Positions 9,402 through 20,725 of a stretch of DNA of 64,000 nt are shown piece by piece. Each line of letters starts with the position of its first letter. Positions within the stretch are counted from its first letter, which is position 1. Position numbers and translations under genes: made by a program. The stretch comes from Virgibacillus phasianinus (lineage in GTDB: Bacteria > Bacillota > Bacilli > Bacillales > Amphibacillaceae): NCBI RefSeq assembly GCF_002216775.1, contig NZ_CP022315.1, positions 2,232,001 through 2,296,000 of the forward strand, read 5' to 3'. A model generated the notes under the pieces. It searched no databases and was not told the DNA's origin. It worked only from the letters and a program-made list of their open reading frames with translations.

Positions 9402-9600
9402 ACATACCATCCTCCAACTTGTGATAACAGTGCTTATATATGTAATCACTATTGCCAAATCCTGAAAAAATAAACTTACAATTCCATTGCAATTTGATTG
9501 CAGAGCACCATGATAAAGGAAATAATGATTGACTTTGGGGTGCTTCGTTTATATACTTAGGCGAGTGTAACAGATTATTTAGACTGTTTTCTGAAAGATT

Positions 9601-10020
9601 GTTGTTGTAACACAAAATTTATACACTTGCGGCATAACTAAAATCATGTTCAGCGTCCTGCGACCGTTGTGGAAAAACATTACGCTTTTTTTAGTCGGGC
9701 CACATTAACTGACGTTCTCCGGAGTGTCGCCGATTTCTCACTTCCCGCAGGACAAGGAAAGCTCCCTTGAAATACACAGCAAAGGTTGAGGCGTCACCTG
9801 TAATTCCGTAATAATCATAGCTAATTACAGTGATTGGAGCTGCGGGTAGTCGACTCCTGCGGGATTAATAGGCATAGGTGAGACCCCGCAGTGCGTAAGC
9901 ACGAGGAGGCTCACCAGCCGCCCGCGGAAAGCGACTGCCCGCAGCGGAAATCACGTTGCTTTTATGTCGCAATTTATATCAACTGCGATGATATTAGCAA
10001 CAAACTATGCGAAAACAACC
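9601..10020. repeat. MITE-like intergenic repeat, copy A (no nested element)
   Basis: About 420 bases filling most of the gap between rfbA and the queF leader. The left end (GTTGT..TAACACAAAAT then a TGCGGCATAA-like block) and the right end (TATATCAACTGCGATGATATTAGCAA..CTATGCG) match copies at 19.0, 34.5 and 55.0 kb. Its centre carries a GC-rich block (CCCGCAG, GCCCGCGGAAAGCG, GAGGAGGCTCA) in inverted arrangement. No open frame of note or transposase is present, so movement would need help in trans. The 9402-9600 stretch beside it shows no clear feature. Confidence 0.7.
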
Positions 10021-10042
10021 TTGAGTTAATAGGTAATACAGA

Positions 10043-10080
10043 AGAGGTTCTTAGGGTTAACCCTCTATAAAAAACTAAGG
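10043..10080 (+). ncRNA. PreQ1-I riboswitch aptamer
   Basis: AGAGGTTCTTAG, then a CCCTCTATAAAAAACTAA block, matches the compact preQ1-I aptamer: a five-base P1 stem (AGAGG with CCTCT), a loop, and an A-rich tail that forms the pseudoknot. It lies about 70 bases before queF with a terminator hairpin between. This is the standard layout for preQ1-triggered premature termination of queuosine-pathway genes. Confidence 0.93.
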
Positions 10081-10096
10081 ACAGATGATGAATTTT

Positions 10097-10127
10097 AAAC
10101 CATGTGCCTTGGGCCGTGGTTTTTTTA
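10097..10127 (+). terminator. Riboswitch expression-platform terminator before queF
   Basis: AAACCATG pairs with CGTGGTTT around a ten-base loop and is followed by a run of seven T. It sits between the preQ1 aptamer and the AAGGAGG of queF, so ligand binding should favour this hairpin and switch queF off. Confidence 0.85.
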
Positions 10128-10147
10128 CTTACTAAGGAGGCATTTAA

Positions 10148-10645
10148 ATGAAAGGCAGACAAGATAACGACTTAACAGATTTAACCCTGTTAGGAAACCA
10201 GGAAACTACCTATCAATTTGACTACACACCAGAAGTTTTAGAGACATTCGATAATCAACACCAGAACAGGGATTATTTTGTAAAGCTGAATTGTCCGGAA
10301 TTTACCACATTATGCCCAAAGACAGGACAGCCGGATTTTGGTACGGTTTATATCAGCTACATACCAAATATTAAAATGGTTGAAAGTAAATCATTAAAGC
10401 TTTATTTATTTAGCTTCCGGAATCATGGTGATTTCCATGAAGACAGTATGAATATTATTATGAATGATTTAATCGAATTGATGGAGCCCCGCTTTATCGA
10501 AGTCTGGGGTAAATTTACACCACGCGGCGGTATTTCCATTGATCCTTATTGCAATTATGGAAAACCGGGAACTAAATTTGAACAAATGGCGGATCACCGG
10601 ATGATGAATCACGATCTTTATCCAGAAAAGATTGATAACCGTTAA
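10148..10645 (+). CDS. queF: NADPH-dependent 7-cyano-7-deazaguanine reductase
   Basis: 165 residues, the usual length of the short (unimodular) QueF. Signature [15 protein letters not shown] is present. The catalytic Cys lies in [14 protein letters not shown], which forms the thioimide with preQ0, and Asp follows seven residues later. It reduces preQ0 to preQ1 in queuosine tRNA modification. The ATG follows AAGGAGG at normal distance. The preQ1 riboswitch just upstream gives feedback control by the enzyme's product. It stands alone, without queC, queD or queE. Confidence 0.97.
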   Translation: MKGRQDNDLTDLTLLGNQETTYQFDYTPEVLETFDNQHQNRDYFVKLNCPEFTTLCPKTGQPDFGTVYISYIPNIKMVESKSLKLYLFSFRNHGDFHEDSMNIIMNDLIELMEPRFIEVWGKFTPRGGISIDPYCNYGKPGTKFEQMADHRMMNHDLYPEKIDNR

Positions 10646-10652
10646 TATGCAT

Positions 10653-10685
10653 TAACGTCGTTCCGAAATGGGATGACGTTTTTTC
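10653..10685 (+). terminator. Rho-independent terminator after queF
   Basis: AACGTCGTTCC pairs with GGGATGACGTT, one internal mismatch, followed by six T; it begins 8 bases after the queF stop. Confidence 0.85.
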
Positions 10686-10758
10686 TATGCTAGTATCTGT
10701 AATTGTGGTACTGTTTAATTATCAGAATTGATACTAAATTACAATTGGGAGGAATACC

Positions 10759-11517
10759 GTGATGGGTGAAGACTATCAAGTTATGGATGAAGCGAAGGAG
10801 TTTTATTTTCCTGGAAACAAAATTGGGGTCTTGGTAATTCATGGCTTTACCGGCAGCACGCAAAGTATGCGGTTTCTGGGAAAGCAGTTGGCAGATGCCA
10901 AGTTTACCGTTTATGGGCCACGGCTGACTGGTCATGGGACTGCACCTGAAGATATGGAAAATGCCAGTTGCCAGGATTGGATAGAAACGGTTGAGTGGGG
11001 ATTGGAAAAGCTGAAAGAAACTTGTTCAGCAATATTTGTTACTGGACTATCAATGGGGGGAACGTTAACCCTATACTTAGCTGAAAGGCATTCGGAAATC
11101 AAAGGAATTATGCCGATAAATGCAGCTGTAAACTTACCAGAGTTCGCCGCCAATTATGAAAAACTATCATCTGAAGGTATTAGATTTATGGACGCAATTG
11201 GATCAGACATCAAAAAAGAAGGTGTTGAGGAACTTGCTTATCCAAAAACACCGGTGAAATCAATCAAAGAGATAGTGAGCCTGACTGATATTGTGCGAAA
11301 TGATTTACAAAAAATAAACACGCCAGCATTGATTTTTTCTTCAGTGGAAGATCATGTGGTGCCACCGCAAAATGCAAAAGAAATCTATGAATCAATATCT
11401 TCAAAAGAACGTGCGATAGTTTCCATGGAAAACAGTTATCATGTGGCAACACTGGATCATGATAAAGAATTGATTGCCGAGAAGTGTATTGCGTTTATTA
11501 ATAAGATAGAAAGTTGA
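10759..11517 (+). CDS. Carboxylesterase / monoacylglycerol-lipase-like esterase (Est30 type)
   Basis: 252 residues. The triad is readable: Ser98 in GLSMGG, Asp198 in SSVEDHVVP, His228 in MENSYHVAT, with oxyanion motif HGFTGS at 28-33. Length and residue spacing match the thermostable carboxylesterase Est30/EstA family of Bacillus and Geobacillus, which hydrolyses short to medium acyl esters in the cytoplasm. Translation may begin at GTG 10759 or ATG 10762; GGGAGG at 10747-10752 serves either. No operon partner is evident. Confidence 0.88.
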   Translation: MMGEDYQVMDEAKEFYFPGNKIGVLVIHGFTGSTQSMRFLGKQLADAKFTVYGPRLTGHGTAPEDMENASCQDWIETVEWGLEKLKETCSAIFVTGLSMGGTLTLYLAERHSEIKGIMPINAAVNLPEFAANYEKLSSEGIRFMDAIGSDIKKEGVEELAYPKTPVKSIKEIVSLTDIVRNDLQKINTPALIFSSVEDHVVPPQNAKEIYESISSKERAIVSMENSYHVATLDHDKELIAEKCIAFINKIES

Positions 11518-11563
11518 CGTTTTAAAGCAAGGAAGTTCAAAGCAAATAAAAGGGGGCGGAATT

Positions 11564-12898
11564 ATGGAGAATACGCAAAAGGATTTTCATTTAAATGAGA
11601 CAGGGAAACGCCACAATGGCGGAAACCTGGTTAAGTTTTTTGTGTTCAGTTTTATCGGTGTGTTTACGTTTTTTATACCGATAACTATTAATGGAACATC
11701 ATCAATACCACTTGACCATATCGTGACCTTTATCCAAACATCCATGCCTTCATTAGTACCATATTATGCCTTAATCATTATTATTCTCGGTGCTATTTAT
11801 CCTTTCTACAATAAATCGTGGAACAAGGATAGCATTAACATGGTGTTATCATTTTTTAAAATAATCGGTGTAGTTGTTGCAGTAATGCTGGTGTTTGATA
11901 TTGGACCTAAATGGCTATTTGCACCAAACATGGGACCGTTCCTTTTCGACAAACTCGTAATTCCCGTCGGTGTTCTGGTGCCGATTGGTGCTGTGTTTCT
12001 AGCCTTATTAGTAGGCTATGGGCTGCTTGAGTTCATTGGTGTTTTACTGCAACCGGTAATGCGGCCAATATGGAAAACGCCAGGACGTTCCGCGATTGAC
12101 GCAGTAGCATCGTTTGTTGGAAGTTACTCTATCGGTCTGCTAATCACAAATAAAGTATTTAAAGAAGGAAAATATACGATAAAAGAGGCAACCATTATTG
12201 CCACCGGATTTTCTACAGTCTCTGCAACATTCATGATTGTGGTAGCAAAAACATTAGGTCTGATGGAGATATGGAATATTTATTTCTGGGTGACACTAAT
12301 CGTGACATTTCTTGTAACCGCTATCACAGTGAGGATATGGCCGTTAAATAAAGTTAGCGATGATTATTATAATGGAAAGGGAACGCCAGAACGAATTATC
12401 AAAAAGGATCGAATAAGAACCGCCTGGAATGAAGCGATGACTGCTTCAGATAATTCCCTTTCATTGCCCAAGAATATTTTAGTGAATCTGAAAGATGGGC
12501 TGATTATGACAATGGCTATATTACCATCCATTTTATCAGTTGGCTTGCTTGGATTAGTGTTAGCGGAATTCACTCCAGTTTTTGATATTATCGGCTACAT
12601 TTTTTATCCGTTCACATGGATCCTGCACATACCAGAACCATTGTTAGCTGCCAAAGCCAGTGCAATAGAAATTGCAGAAATGTTTTTGCCTGCGCTATTG
12701 GTTGTTGATGCTCCACTAGTCACGAAATTTGTAATCGCAACTTTGTCTGTTTCAGCCGTTATATTCTTTTCAGCTTTAGTACCATGTATTCTTTCAACTG
12801 ACATACCAATCAGCATTCCTAAATTATTGATAGTTTGGATTGAACGTACAATCTTAACATTAGTTATCGTGACACCGATAGCATATTTATTGTTATAG
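11564..12898 (+). CDS. YjiH family membrane protein with nucleoside-recognition (Gate) domains
   Basis: 444 residues with about ten hydrophobic segments. It has the internal-repeat look of YjiH-type proteins, including WKTPGRSAIDAVASFVGSYSIG in the first half and DAPLVTKFVIATLSVSAVIFFSALVPC in the second. Members are presumed transporters; the substrate is not established. The ribosome binding site is GGGGGCGG before the ATG. It is the last plus-strand gene before a bidirectional terminator and has no obvious functional partner. Confidence 0.8.
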   Translation: MENTQKDFHLNETGKRHNGGNLVKFFVFSFIGVFTFFIPITINGTSSIPLDHIVTFIQTSMPSLVPYYALIIIILGAIYPFYNKSWNKDSINMVLSFFKIIGVVVAVMLVFDIGPKWLFAPNMGPFLFDKLVIPVGVLVPIGAVFLALLVGYGLLEFIGVLLQPVMRPIWKTPGRSAIDAVASFVGSYSIGLLITNKVFKEGKYTIKEATIIATGFSTVSATFMIVVAKTLGLMEIWNIYFWVTLIVTFLVTAITVRIWPLNKVSDDYYNGKGTPERIIKKDRIRTAWNEAMTASDNSLSLPKNILVNLKDGLIMTMAILPSILSVGLLGLVLAEFTPVFDIIGYIFYPFTWILHIPEPLLAAKASAIEIAEMFLPALLVVDAPLVTKFVIATLSVSAVIFFSALVPCILSTDIPISIPKLLIVWIERTILTLVIVTPIAYLLL

Positions 12899-12922
12899 CG
12901 TTTCAGTTATACAATTAAAAAG

Positions 12923-12957
12923 CACAACGCCATGTTAAAACATAGCGCTGTGTTTTT
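12923..12957. terminator. Bidirectional terminator between yjiH-like gene and bceB-like gene
   Basis: CACAACGC..ATGTT pairs with ACATAGCGCTGTG (two mismatches), with an A-run on the left and a T-run on the right, so it can end transcription from both converging genes. Confidence 0.8.
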
Positions 12958-14817
12958 TTACATTTCTTTCGGCAAAACGATTCGTTTGTACATTTGAACC
13001 GTCAGCCAGTAGTAAATTCCATAAATGACAAGAAAAATACTGATTGGCAGCCAGATCTTGGTGTATGGTTCAACCAAAATAAACGAAAACATTTGCATGC
13101 CGACTATTACGTGGACGAGTCCAACCAATGCTGGGAATAAGAATACCAAAAATAATTCCCGGTAAATGGATTTCGTGAGCAATGATTTTCGTACTCCGAT
13201 TTTTCTAAGCATGCTGTAACGGTGAATATCAGCAGTTGCTCCCGATAACAGTTTGAACATCAGCACACTGGCCATCATCATCAGAAAGGCAATTCCAAGG
13301 AAAAAGCCCATGAAAATCGTGCCGCTTGCGAAGTCTTTAAAAACAAGATAATCGGCTAATTTACTGCCGGAACCCTGCATATTCACTTTATCAGATGCTG
13401 CAGACAGTTCTAGTTGCCGTTCTTCCAGTTCTTTTATTTTTGGAAGTGCATCCGTAAAATCCTCAACCCGCACATTTAATACTTTTTTCTCTTCCATTTG
13501 CAATTGTTGATAGCCAGCTAAATCCAGAATGTAAATATTTCGATCGCCAAACATTTGATATCCCGCACGTAATTCGGTTGTTAATGCGGTTACCCATGGA
13601 TCAGGGATGTCAGGGATACTCTTCGTATCGCCATAGACATATTTTGCTTCCGGCAGCTCAGCTGAAACACGTTCTGCTTCTGGCAGTTCCATTGCCTGTG
13701 TATTAAATTGTTTAACGAGTGGCGGATGGTCCACCAAGTCTTTTTTCAAGAAATAAACGCTGTCATCATCTACTTTATAATGGTACGTATTTTCTTCCTC
13801 TGTATCCATCGCACGTACTAGTTTCATATCCCGGTCGATTGGTTGGTGAATGGCAACATCATTTGCATGAAACATGCCAGCTTGCAATTCAACATTATTG
13901 TAAAACGATAGACCAGCAGTCATCGCGCCGAGTCCGAGAGCGACAAGCATGGAGACGGTAGCCAGCACCTTGGTCAGGTTATTGATTCGAAAACGCAATT
14001 GTCCCAATGTAAATGAATTAATTCCCTTTTCATTAAGGGTACGGATCCGTTTTACCTTTTTCATAAAATACGGTAACAATGAAATGAACAATAAGTAGGT
14101 GCCTGCTGTGATTGAAATCGCCGCGATTATCACACCAAATTGTGCTAATTCCCCCATATTGGTCATCGCGTAATAGCCAATTCCAATCAGAATAATTGAA
14201 AATAACACACCAACAATCGTCCAGCTGCCTTTAGCTTTCAGACCATCCTGTTTGTGCCCGGCGTGCATAAGATCCAAAACAGATTTTCTCGCAATCTTTA
14301 CAGCATTTACAATTGATGTCAGCAGGAATAAGGCCACATAAAAGATAACCGTGGTAATAATCGATGACATGTAAAAAGGCTGGAATCCATCCGCTGAAAA
14401 ATCAAGTTGTGCCATCAATAGGGACGCAATACCCTGCGCTAAACCAACGCCGATAACCAAACCTACAATCAATGAGATAATCCCGATAAAAAATGTTTCA
14501 AAAAACATTAATTGGGTGACTTTATGTTTCTTGGCACCAAGCGTCATGTACATGCCCATTTCCTTTTGACGCATGGAAAGCATAAAGGATGTCGCATAGA
14601 AAATATAAAACACGGTAATTGCTGCTAGCAGAAAAGATCCGACATGAAAAATAAACATGATGGAGCCAATAATGGCATTGGATTCAACGAATACTTCATT
14701 CTGTGCCAGTGTTTCAAACATATAAAAAATAGAAATGGAAATGGTAAGTCCAAATAGCAGGACTAAATAATCTTTAAACATTTTTCGCATACTTGCAAAC
14801 GATAATTTTAGTAACAT
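12958..14817 (-). CDS. BceB/VraG-type ABC transporter permease (antimicrobial peptide sensing and resistance)
   Basis: 619 residues with FtsX-type core segments at both ends, about ten membrane spans, and a large extracellular domain of roughly 200 residues between spans 7 and 8 (around residues 310-510). This layout is specific to Bce-type permeases, which remove peptide antibiotics such as bacitracin from lipid II-cycle targets. They also signal to a BceS-type kinase. The ATPase gene lies 15 bases upstream. No response regulator or kinase is adjacent, which is unusual, since most bceAB pairs sit beside bceRS. Confidence 0.88.
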   Translation of the reverse strand: MLLKLSFASMRKMFKDYLVLLFGLTISISIFYMFETLAQNEVFVESNAIIGSIMFIFHVGSFLLAAITVFYIFYATSFMLSMRQKEMGMYMTLGAKKHKVTQLMFFETFFIGIISLIVGLVIGVGLAQGIASLLMAQLDFSADGFQPFYMSSIITTVIFYVALFLLTSIVNAVKIARKSVLDLMHAGHKQDGLKAKGSWTIVGVLFSIILIGIGYYAMTNMGELAQFGVIIAAISITAGTYLLFISLLPYFMKKVKRIRTLNEKGINSFTLGQLRFRINNLTKVLATVSMLVALGLGAMTAGLSFYNNVELQAGMFHANDVAIHQPIDRDMKLVRAMDTEEENTYHYKVDDDSVYFLKKDLVDHPPLVKQFNTQAMELPEAERVSAELPEAKYVYGDTKSIPDIPDPWVTALTTELRAGYQMFGDRNIYILDLAGYQQLQMEEKKVLNVRVEDFTDALPKIKELEERQLELSAASDKVNMQGSGSKLADYLVFKDFASGTIFMGFFLGIAFLMMMASVLMFKLLSGATADIHRYSMLRKIGVRKSLLTKSIYRELFLVFLFPALVGLVHVIVGMQMFSFILVEPYTKIWLPISIFLVIYGIYYWLTVQMYKRIVLPKEM

Positions 14818-14832
14818 GTCTAGGGCCCCTCC

Positions 14833-15600
14833 TTAATCAATCTCGCCTGGTGAAGCAAAATCAGCGAGAACATGAAGAATCTCCTGGTGAAATTCATTTC
14901 TGTTTCTAGTGCGACTAATCTCTTTATATAAGGATCCATCCTGAATAAATAAAATGCGCTCACAGTAACTTGCGCTTAGTGGATCATGGGTAACCATCAT
15001 AATCGAGACGTCATGATTGGTATTTAGATGTACCATTGCCTTCATTAAGTCTTTGGCGTTTTTTGAATCAAGTGCCCCTGTTGGCTCATCCGCTAAAATT
15101 ATTGCCGGCTCGTGTACCAATGCCCGCGCGGCTGCAGCACGCTGCTTTTGGCCGCCCGAAACCGTGACCGGATATTTTTCCAAAATTGCTTGAATTCCTA
15201 ATTTCTCAGCAACCTTTATCACGTCTGGTTTAATTTTTTTTGACGATACACCCTGAAGTGACAGGGGCAGTGCAATGTTTTCATAGATGGTCAGATTTTC
15301 AAGCAGGTTAAAGTCCTGAAAAATAAAACCTAATTCCGATGAACGGAAGTCGGCTAATTGTCCTGCCTTCATTGTTGTGATATCCGTTCCAGCTATTTCA
15401 ATCGTGCCATCAGTCGGTTGATCCAATGTGGATACAACATTTAACAGGGTTGTTTTCCCGGCACCGGATGGACCCATAATTCCGACAAACTCACCAGCTT
15501 GTATATCAAATGAAACGCCTCTTAATGCCTGAAACTGATTTTCATTTTTTTTGCCAAACGTTTTATGAACGTTTTTAACGTTAACAACTGTATTACTCAT
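14833..15600 (-). CDS. BceA-type ABC transporter ATP-binding protein
   Basis: 255 residues. Walker A GPSGAGKT at 43-50, Q-loop in FIFQDFNLL, signature VSGGQKQR, Walker B ILADEPTGALD and the H-loop MVTHD are intact, so an active ATPase is expected. Sequence and length match MacB/BceA-type ATPases that energise BceB permeases. It is the first gene of the two-gene operon. A TTACA-N4-TGTAA inverted repeat 84 bases upstream suggests control by a BceR-like response regulator encoded elsewhere. Confidence 0.9.
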   Translation of the reverse strand: MSNTVVNVKNVHKTFGKKNENQFQALRGVSFDIQAGEFVGIMGPSGAGKTTLLNVVSTLDQPTDGTIEIAGTDITTMKAGQLADFRSSELGFIFQDFNLLENLTIYENIALPLSLQGVSSKKIKPDVIKVAEKLGIQAILEKYPVTVSGGQKQRAAAARALVHEPAIILADEPTGALDSKNAKDLMKAMVHLNTNHDVSIMMVTHDPLSASYCERILFIQDGSLYKEISRTRNRNEFHQEILHVLADFASPGEID

Positions 15601-15683
15601 TTTTTATTCCCTCCAAATTAAACTTTCTAAGGTTAGTTTAACTAGTCAGGAGCAATTCTCCTATGTTTTTTCCTTACGGGCAG

Positions 15684-15699
15684 CTTACAGTTTTGTAAG
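15684..15699 (-). promoter_or_regulatory. BceR-like operator upstream of bceAB-type genes
   Basis: CTTACAGTTTTGTAAG is a perfect 6-4-6 inverted repeat and contains TTACA-N4-TGTAA. That fits the TNACA-N4-TGTAA consensus described for Bce-type response regulators in B. subtilis. It lies 84 bases before the bceA-like start codon, the usual distance for such boxes. Confidence 0.7.
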
Positions 15700-15734
15700 G
15701 TATTAGAAACAAGCTTCATGACGACACTGAATAA

Positions 15735-15849
15735 GAAACGCGCAGGCGCCCCGTTTAGCGACGTACAAATAGATAAGACTGTGAAAGTACGGTGAACTTT
15801 CCGTACATTCATCAGGACTAACTATTTGCTAGTCGCTGGAGCTAGACAG
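15735..15849. repeat. Bacillaceae short interspersed repeat (GCGCC..GGAGCTAGACA type), copy 1
   Basis: Starts AAACGCGCAGGCGCCCCGTTTAGCG-like and ends GTCGCTGGAGCTAGACA. The same ends bracket a second copy at about 32.1 kb. Inside are imperfect inverted repeats (GTACGGTGAACTTTCCGTAC). It is non-coding and lies between divergent genes. Similar sequences are scattered through many Bacillaceae genomes. Confidence 0.6.
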
Positions 15850-15898
15850 ATTTTCGTTTATAATTTTTCTGATATTTTATAAAAAGTAGGGATAGATC

Positions 15899-16324
15899 AT
15901 GTCATATTTGCTGTTGGTATTATGGATAGTTGGAATATTCATTGGAACTTGTACAAATAATGTTTATGATTTGTTTGCGAATGGGAAGATTGAATTTGTT
16001 TTTGTTCCTGATCCCAATTGGAATAATGCATTCAATTTTTATCCAATGGCTGAAGTTAATGCAGTTGAGTCGGTCGGACACTTTTTTATGTTTTTTATTT
16101 TAGCAGCACTTCTTGTTCTAGCTTTGCAAAAGATCATGTGGGCCGGTGCCATCGCTGTATCCTTTGGTATTCTGACTGAAATCGTACAGGTGTATTTCAC
16201 GCGGGGTGCGGATTTATACGACCTGCTGGCAGATTCCCTTGGTGTTCTTACACTGCTATTCATTTGTATGCTGGCAAGATGGATAACTCCAGAAAATTAT
16301 CATAAGGAAAGTCAGGCTAGCTGA
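15899..16324 (+). CDS. VanZ family membrane protein
   Basis: 141 residues with four predicted membrane segments. It has the VanZ family signature: a histidine-bearing helix (SVGHFFMFFILAALL) and a conserved EIVQVYFTRGADLYDLLADSLG segment with charged residues facing the membrane. VanZ proteins raise low-level teicoplanin resistance in some hosts, but most chromosomal copies have no assigned role. The gene stands alone. Confidence 0.8.
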   Translation: MSYLLLVLWIVGIFIGTCTNNVYDLFANGKIEFVFVPDPNWNNAFNFYPMAEVNAVESVGHFFMFFILAALLVLALQKIMWAGAIAVSFGILTEIVQVYFTRGADLYDLLADSLGVLTLLFICMLARWITPENYHKESQAS

Positions 16325-16379
16325 CCCCCATTGCACGGGCTTCCTGAGCTTTGCTCAATCACTTTTTAAAAGAAAAATG

Positions 16380-16408
16380 TTGACAGCGTTTTCAGTTAGC
16401 GTTAAAGT
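16380..16408 (+). promoter_or_regulatory. Sigma-A promoter of glpFK
   Basis: TTGACA (16380-16385), a 17-base spacer, and TAAAGT (16403-16408) make a plausible vegetative promoter. It precedes a terminator leader and glpF. A cre-like site overlaps the -35 element. Confidence 0.65.
16381..16394 (+). promoter_or_regulatory. Catabolite responsive element (cre) of glpFK
   Basis: TGACAGCGTTTTCA differs from the CcpA consensus TGWAANCGNTNWCA at one position. It overlaps the -35 box, where bound CcpA would block RNA polymerase, giving carbon catabolite repression of glycerol uptake. Confidence 0.65.
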
Positions 16409-16443
16409 ATATGTACAAGTTAATTTTCGTGGTTGAGATATGG

Positions 16444-16505
16444 AGACCCACATTTTATACACTACTTTTAAGTAAAGGACGTGTATTTAGGTGTGGGTCT
16501 TTTTA
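16444..16505 (+). terminator. Leader terminator before glpF (probable GlpP-type antitermination site)
   Basis: AGACCCACA pairs with TGTGGGTCT around an A/T-rich loop, with TTTTTA following. It lies downstream of the promoter and about 80 bases before the glpF start, so basal transcripts should stop here. In B. subtilis, glp leaders of this design are read through when GlpP binds with glycerol 3-phosphate. GlpP control here is inferred. Confidence 0.75.
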
Positions 16506-16583
16506 TGTATATACTGGAAGAGAGCGCTTCCACGTCCTTACTTGTTGATTGAATTTAGTTATTATAAAATAAGGGGTGTTACT

Positions 16584-18928
<2,345 letters not shown>

Positions 18929-18958
18929 GTAATAGCTATCCTTGAAAAGGGAAATGAT

Positions 18959-19000
18959 GAAGAGACCAAGACCGCTAAAAAAGGATTTGGTCTCTTTTTT
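18959..19000 (+). terminator. Rho-independent terminator after glpK
   Basis: AAGAGACCAA pairs with TTGGTCTCTT around an A-rich loop, then six T. Confidence 0.88.
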
Positions 19001-19021
19001 ACAAAGCTGCTTTCCAAAAGA

Positions 19022-19684
19022 TAGTTGTTTTGACACAAAATCCATAAACTGCGACGTAAATTTATAGAGTGTTTGGCCACCAATGCGGAAACACTTTGCT
19101 TGGGCAGCTAACGGGCCTCATTGCTTACGCTCTCCGGGGTCTCATTGAGGCTTCAGCCCAGGGCGACTGAAAAAGGTAAATATAGTACAAAATAGGTAGA
19201 TCGATGATCGCATCTTGAATATACTGCGCTTTCCGCGGGCGAGTGACGAGCCTCCTCGGACTGCCGTCCTGCGGGATCTCGCCGATCTCTCACTTCCCGC
19301 AGGAGTCTGATGCTACGTATAGGTTGAAAAGTTAAATTTTAAAATCCGCCACTTTTTCAGTGCCCTTCTTATGCTTCCGGAGTCCCACCTAAGCCTATCA
19401 TCTAAGCAGGAGTCGACTACTACTCGCAGCTACAATTGAAAAATGAAGAAATCGATGTTATGGCATTATAGGTGGCACTCAACCTTAGCGGAGGAAAAAC
19501 GCGGAGACTCCTGTGGGAGCAGAAGCCTAGATGAGACCCCGGAGAGCGTAAGCTCGAGGAGGCTCATCAGCTGCCCACGGAAAGCGCAGTGTTTTTCCGC
19601 AGCGGTGGATTAACACTCATATAAAGTTACGCCGCAGTTTATATCAACTGCGACGATATTAGCAATAATCTATGTGATAACAGC
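19022..19684. repeat. MITE-like intergenic repeat, copy B (with nested element)
   Basis: About 660 bases between glpK and dhaK. The left end reads GTTGTTTTGACACAAAATCC then ATAAACTGCGACGTAA. The right end, reversed, also contains ATAAACTGCGRCGTAA, so the copy is bounded by subterminal inverted repeats. It is in the same orientation as copies A and D and opposite to C. A second palindromic element interrupts it at 19161-19365. There is no transposase frame. Confidence 0.75.
19161..19365. repeat. Nested palindromic element inside repeat copy B
   Basis: About 205 bases bounded by GGGCGACTGAAAAAGG and its near-inverted partner CCACTTTTTCAGTGCCC. The middle holds GCATCTTGAATATACTGCG, CGCGGGCGAGTGACGAGCC and CCCGCAGGAGTC blocks typical of repeats found in many Bacillaceae. 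It shares both ends and most of its interior with 34604-34818, and its left third with 55110-55178. Confidence 0.7.
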
Positions 19685-19713
19685 TTTTTACAAAGATAAA
19701 GGAGCGATTATAA

Positions 19714-20712
19714 ATGAAAAAAATTATTAATGATCCAGACAAGGTTGTTCAGGATATGATTAAGGGATTTGTTGCCGCATACCCAAACGATGTGAAGCAA
19801 TTGCCGAACACAACTGGAATAGTTCGGAAGGAAGCACCTTTTTCAAACAAGGTTGGATTAGTTAGCGGCGGCGGAAGCGGGCATGAACCTGCACATGCCG
19901 GATATGTTGGACAGGGGTTACTAGATGCAGCCGTTGCAGGTGAAGTATTTACCTCACCAACACCAGATCAGTTGATTGAAGCGATAAAAGCTGTTGATGG
20001 AGGTGCTGGTGTATTTTTAATCATTAAAAACTATACTGGAGATATCCTGAATTTTGAAATGGCTGCTGAACTGGCAGAAGCTGAAGGAATTGAAGTTGAT
20101 AAGGTTGTTGTTAATGATGATGTCGCCGTTGAGGACAGTTCATTTACATCAGGAAGAAGGGGGATTGCCGGGACAGTTTTTGTTCATAAAATTGCCGGAG
20201 CAAAAGCAGAACAAGGCGCTTCTTTACAGGATGTAAAACAAACTGCACAAAAGGTAGTGGCAAATGTTCGGTCCATGGGTGTGGCGTTAAGCTCATGCAC
20301 AGTACCGGCAGCAGGGAAGCCAAGCTTTGAACTTGCAGATGATGAAATGGAAATTGGAATTGGCATACATGGTGAACCTGGAATTGAACGGAAGCAAATT
20401 GGCAGCGCAGATGACATTGCTGCTGAACTAACTAAAAAGATTCTGGAGGATAATAAGCTTACGAAGAATGATGATGTAGCTGTAATGGTCAATGGCTTAG
20501 GCTCTACACCGGAGATGGAACTCTACATTGTCAACGGAAAAGTGCAGGAACTGCTGGCGGAAAAAGGGATTAACGTTTATAAAACATTTGTCGGGGAATA
20601 CATGACATCACTGGAAATGGCTGGCTGTTCCGTTACATTCTTAAAATTGGATCATGAATTAAAAGAGCTGCTAGACGCAGAATCAAATGCCCCAGCATTT
20701 CGAGCCAAGTAA
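19714..20712 (+). CDS. dhaK: Dihydroxyacetone kinase, DHA-binding subunit
   Basis: 332 residues. SGGGSGHEPAHAGYVG starts at residue 51, and His219 in IGIGIHGEPGIER is the residue that holds dihydroxyacetone as a covalent hemiaminal. With DhaL (ADP carrier) and DhaM (phosphoryl donor protein), it phosphorylates dihydroxyacetone at the expense of PEP through the PTS. First gene of dhaKLM; AAAGGAG precedes the ATG. The location beside glpFK points to a combined glycerol/DHA locus. Confidence 0.96.
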   Translation: MKKIINDPDKVVQDMIKGFVAAYPNDVKQLPNTTGIVRKEAPFSNKVGLVSGGGSGHEPAHAGYVGQGLLDAAVAGEVFTSPTPDQLIEAIKAVDGGAGVFLIIKNYTGDILNFEMAAELAEAEGIEVDKVVVNDDVAVEDSSFTSGRRGIAGTVFVHKIAGAKAEQGASLQDVKQTAQKVVANVRSMGVALSSCTVPAAGKPSFELADDEMEIGIGIHGEPGIERKQIGSADDIAAELTKKILEDNKLTKNDDVAVMVNGLGSTPEMELYIVNGKVQELLAEKGINVYKTFVGEYMTSLEMAGCSVTFLKLDHELKELLDAESNAPAFRAK

Positions 20713-20725
20713 AGGAGGAAATACA

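Noticed and set aside
9601-10020. Insertion sequence between rfbA and queF
   Set aside because: The segment has repeat ends but no transposase frame of meaningful length, so it is listed as a MITE-like repeat.
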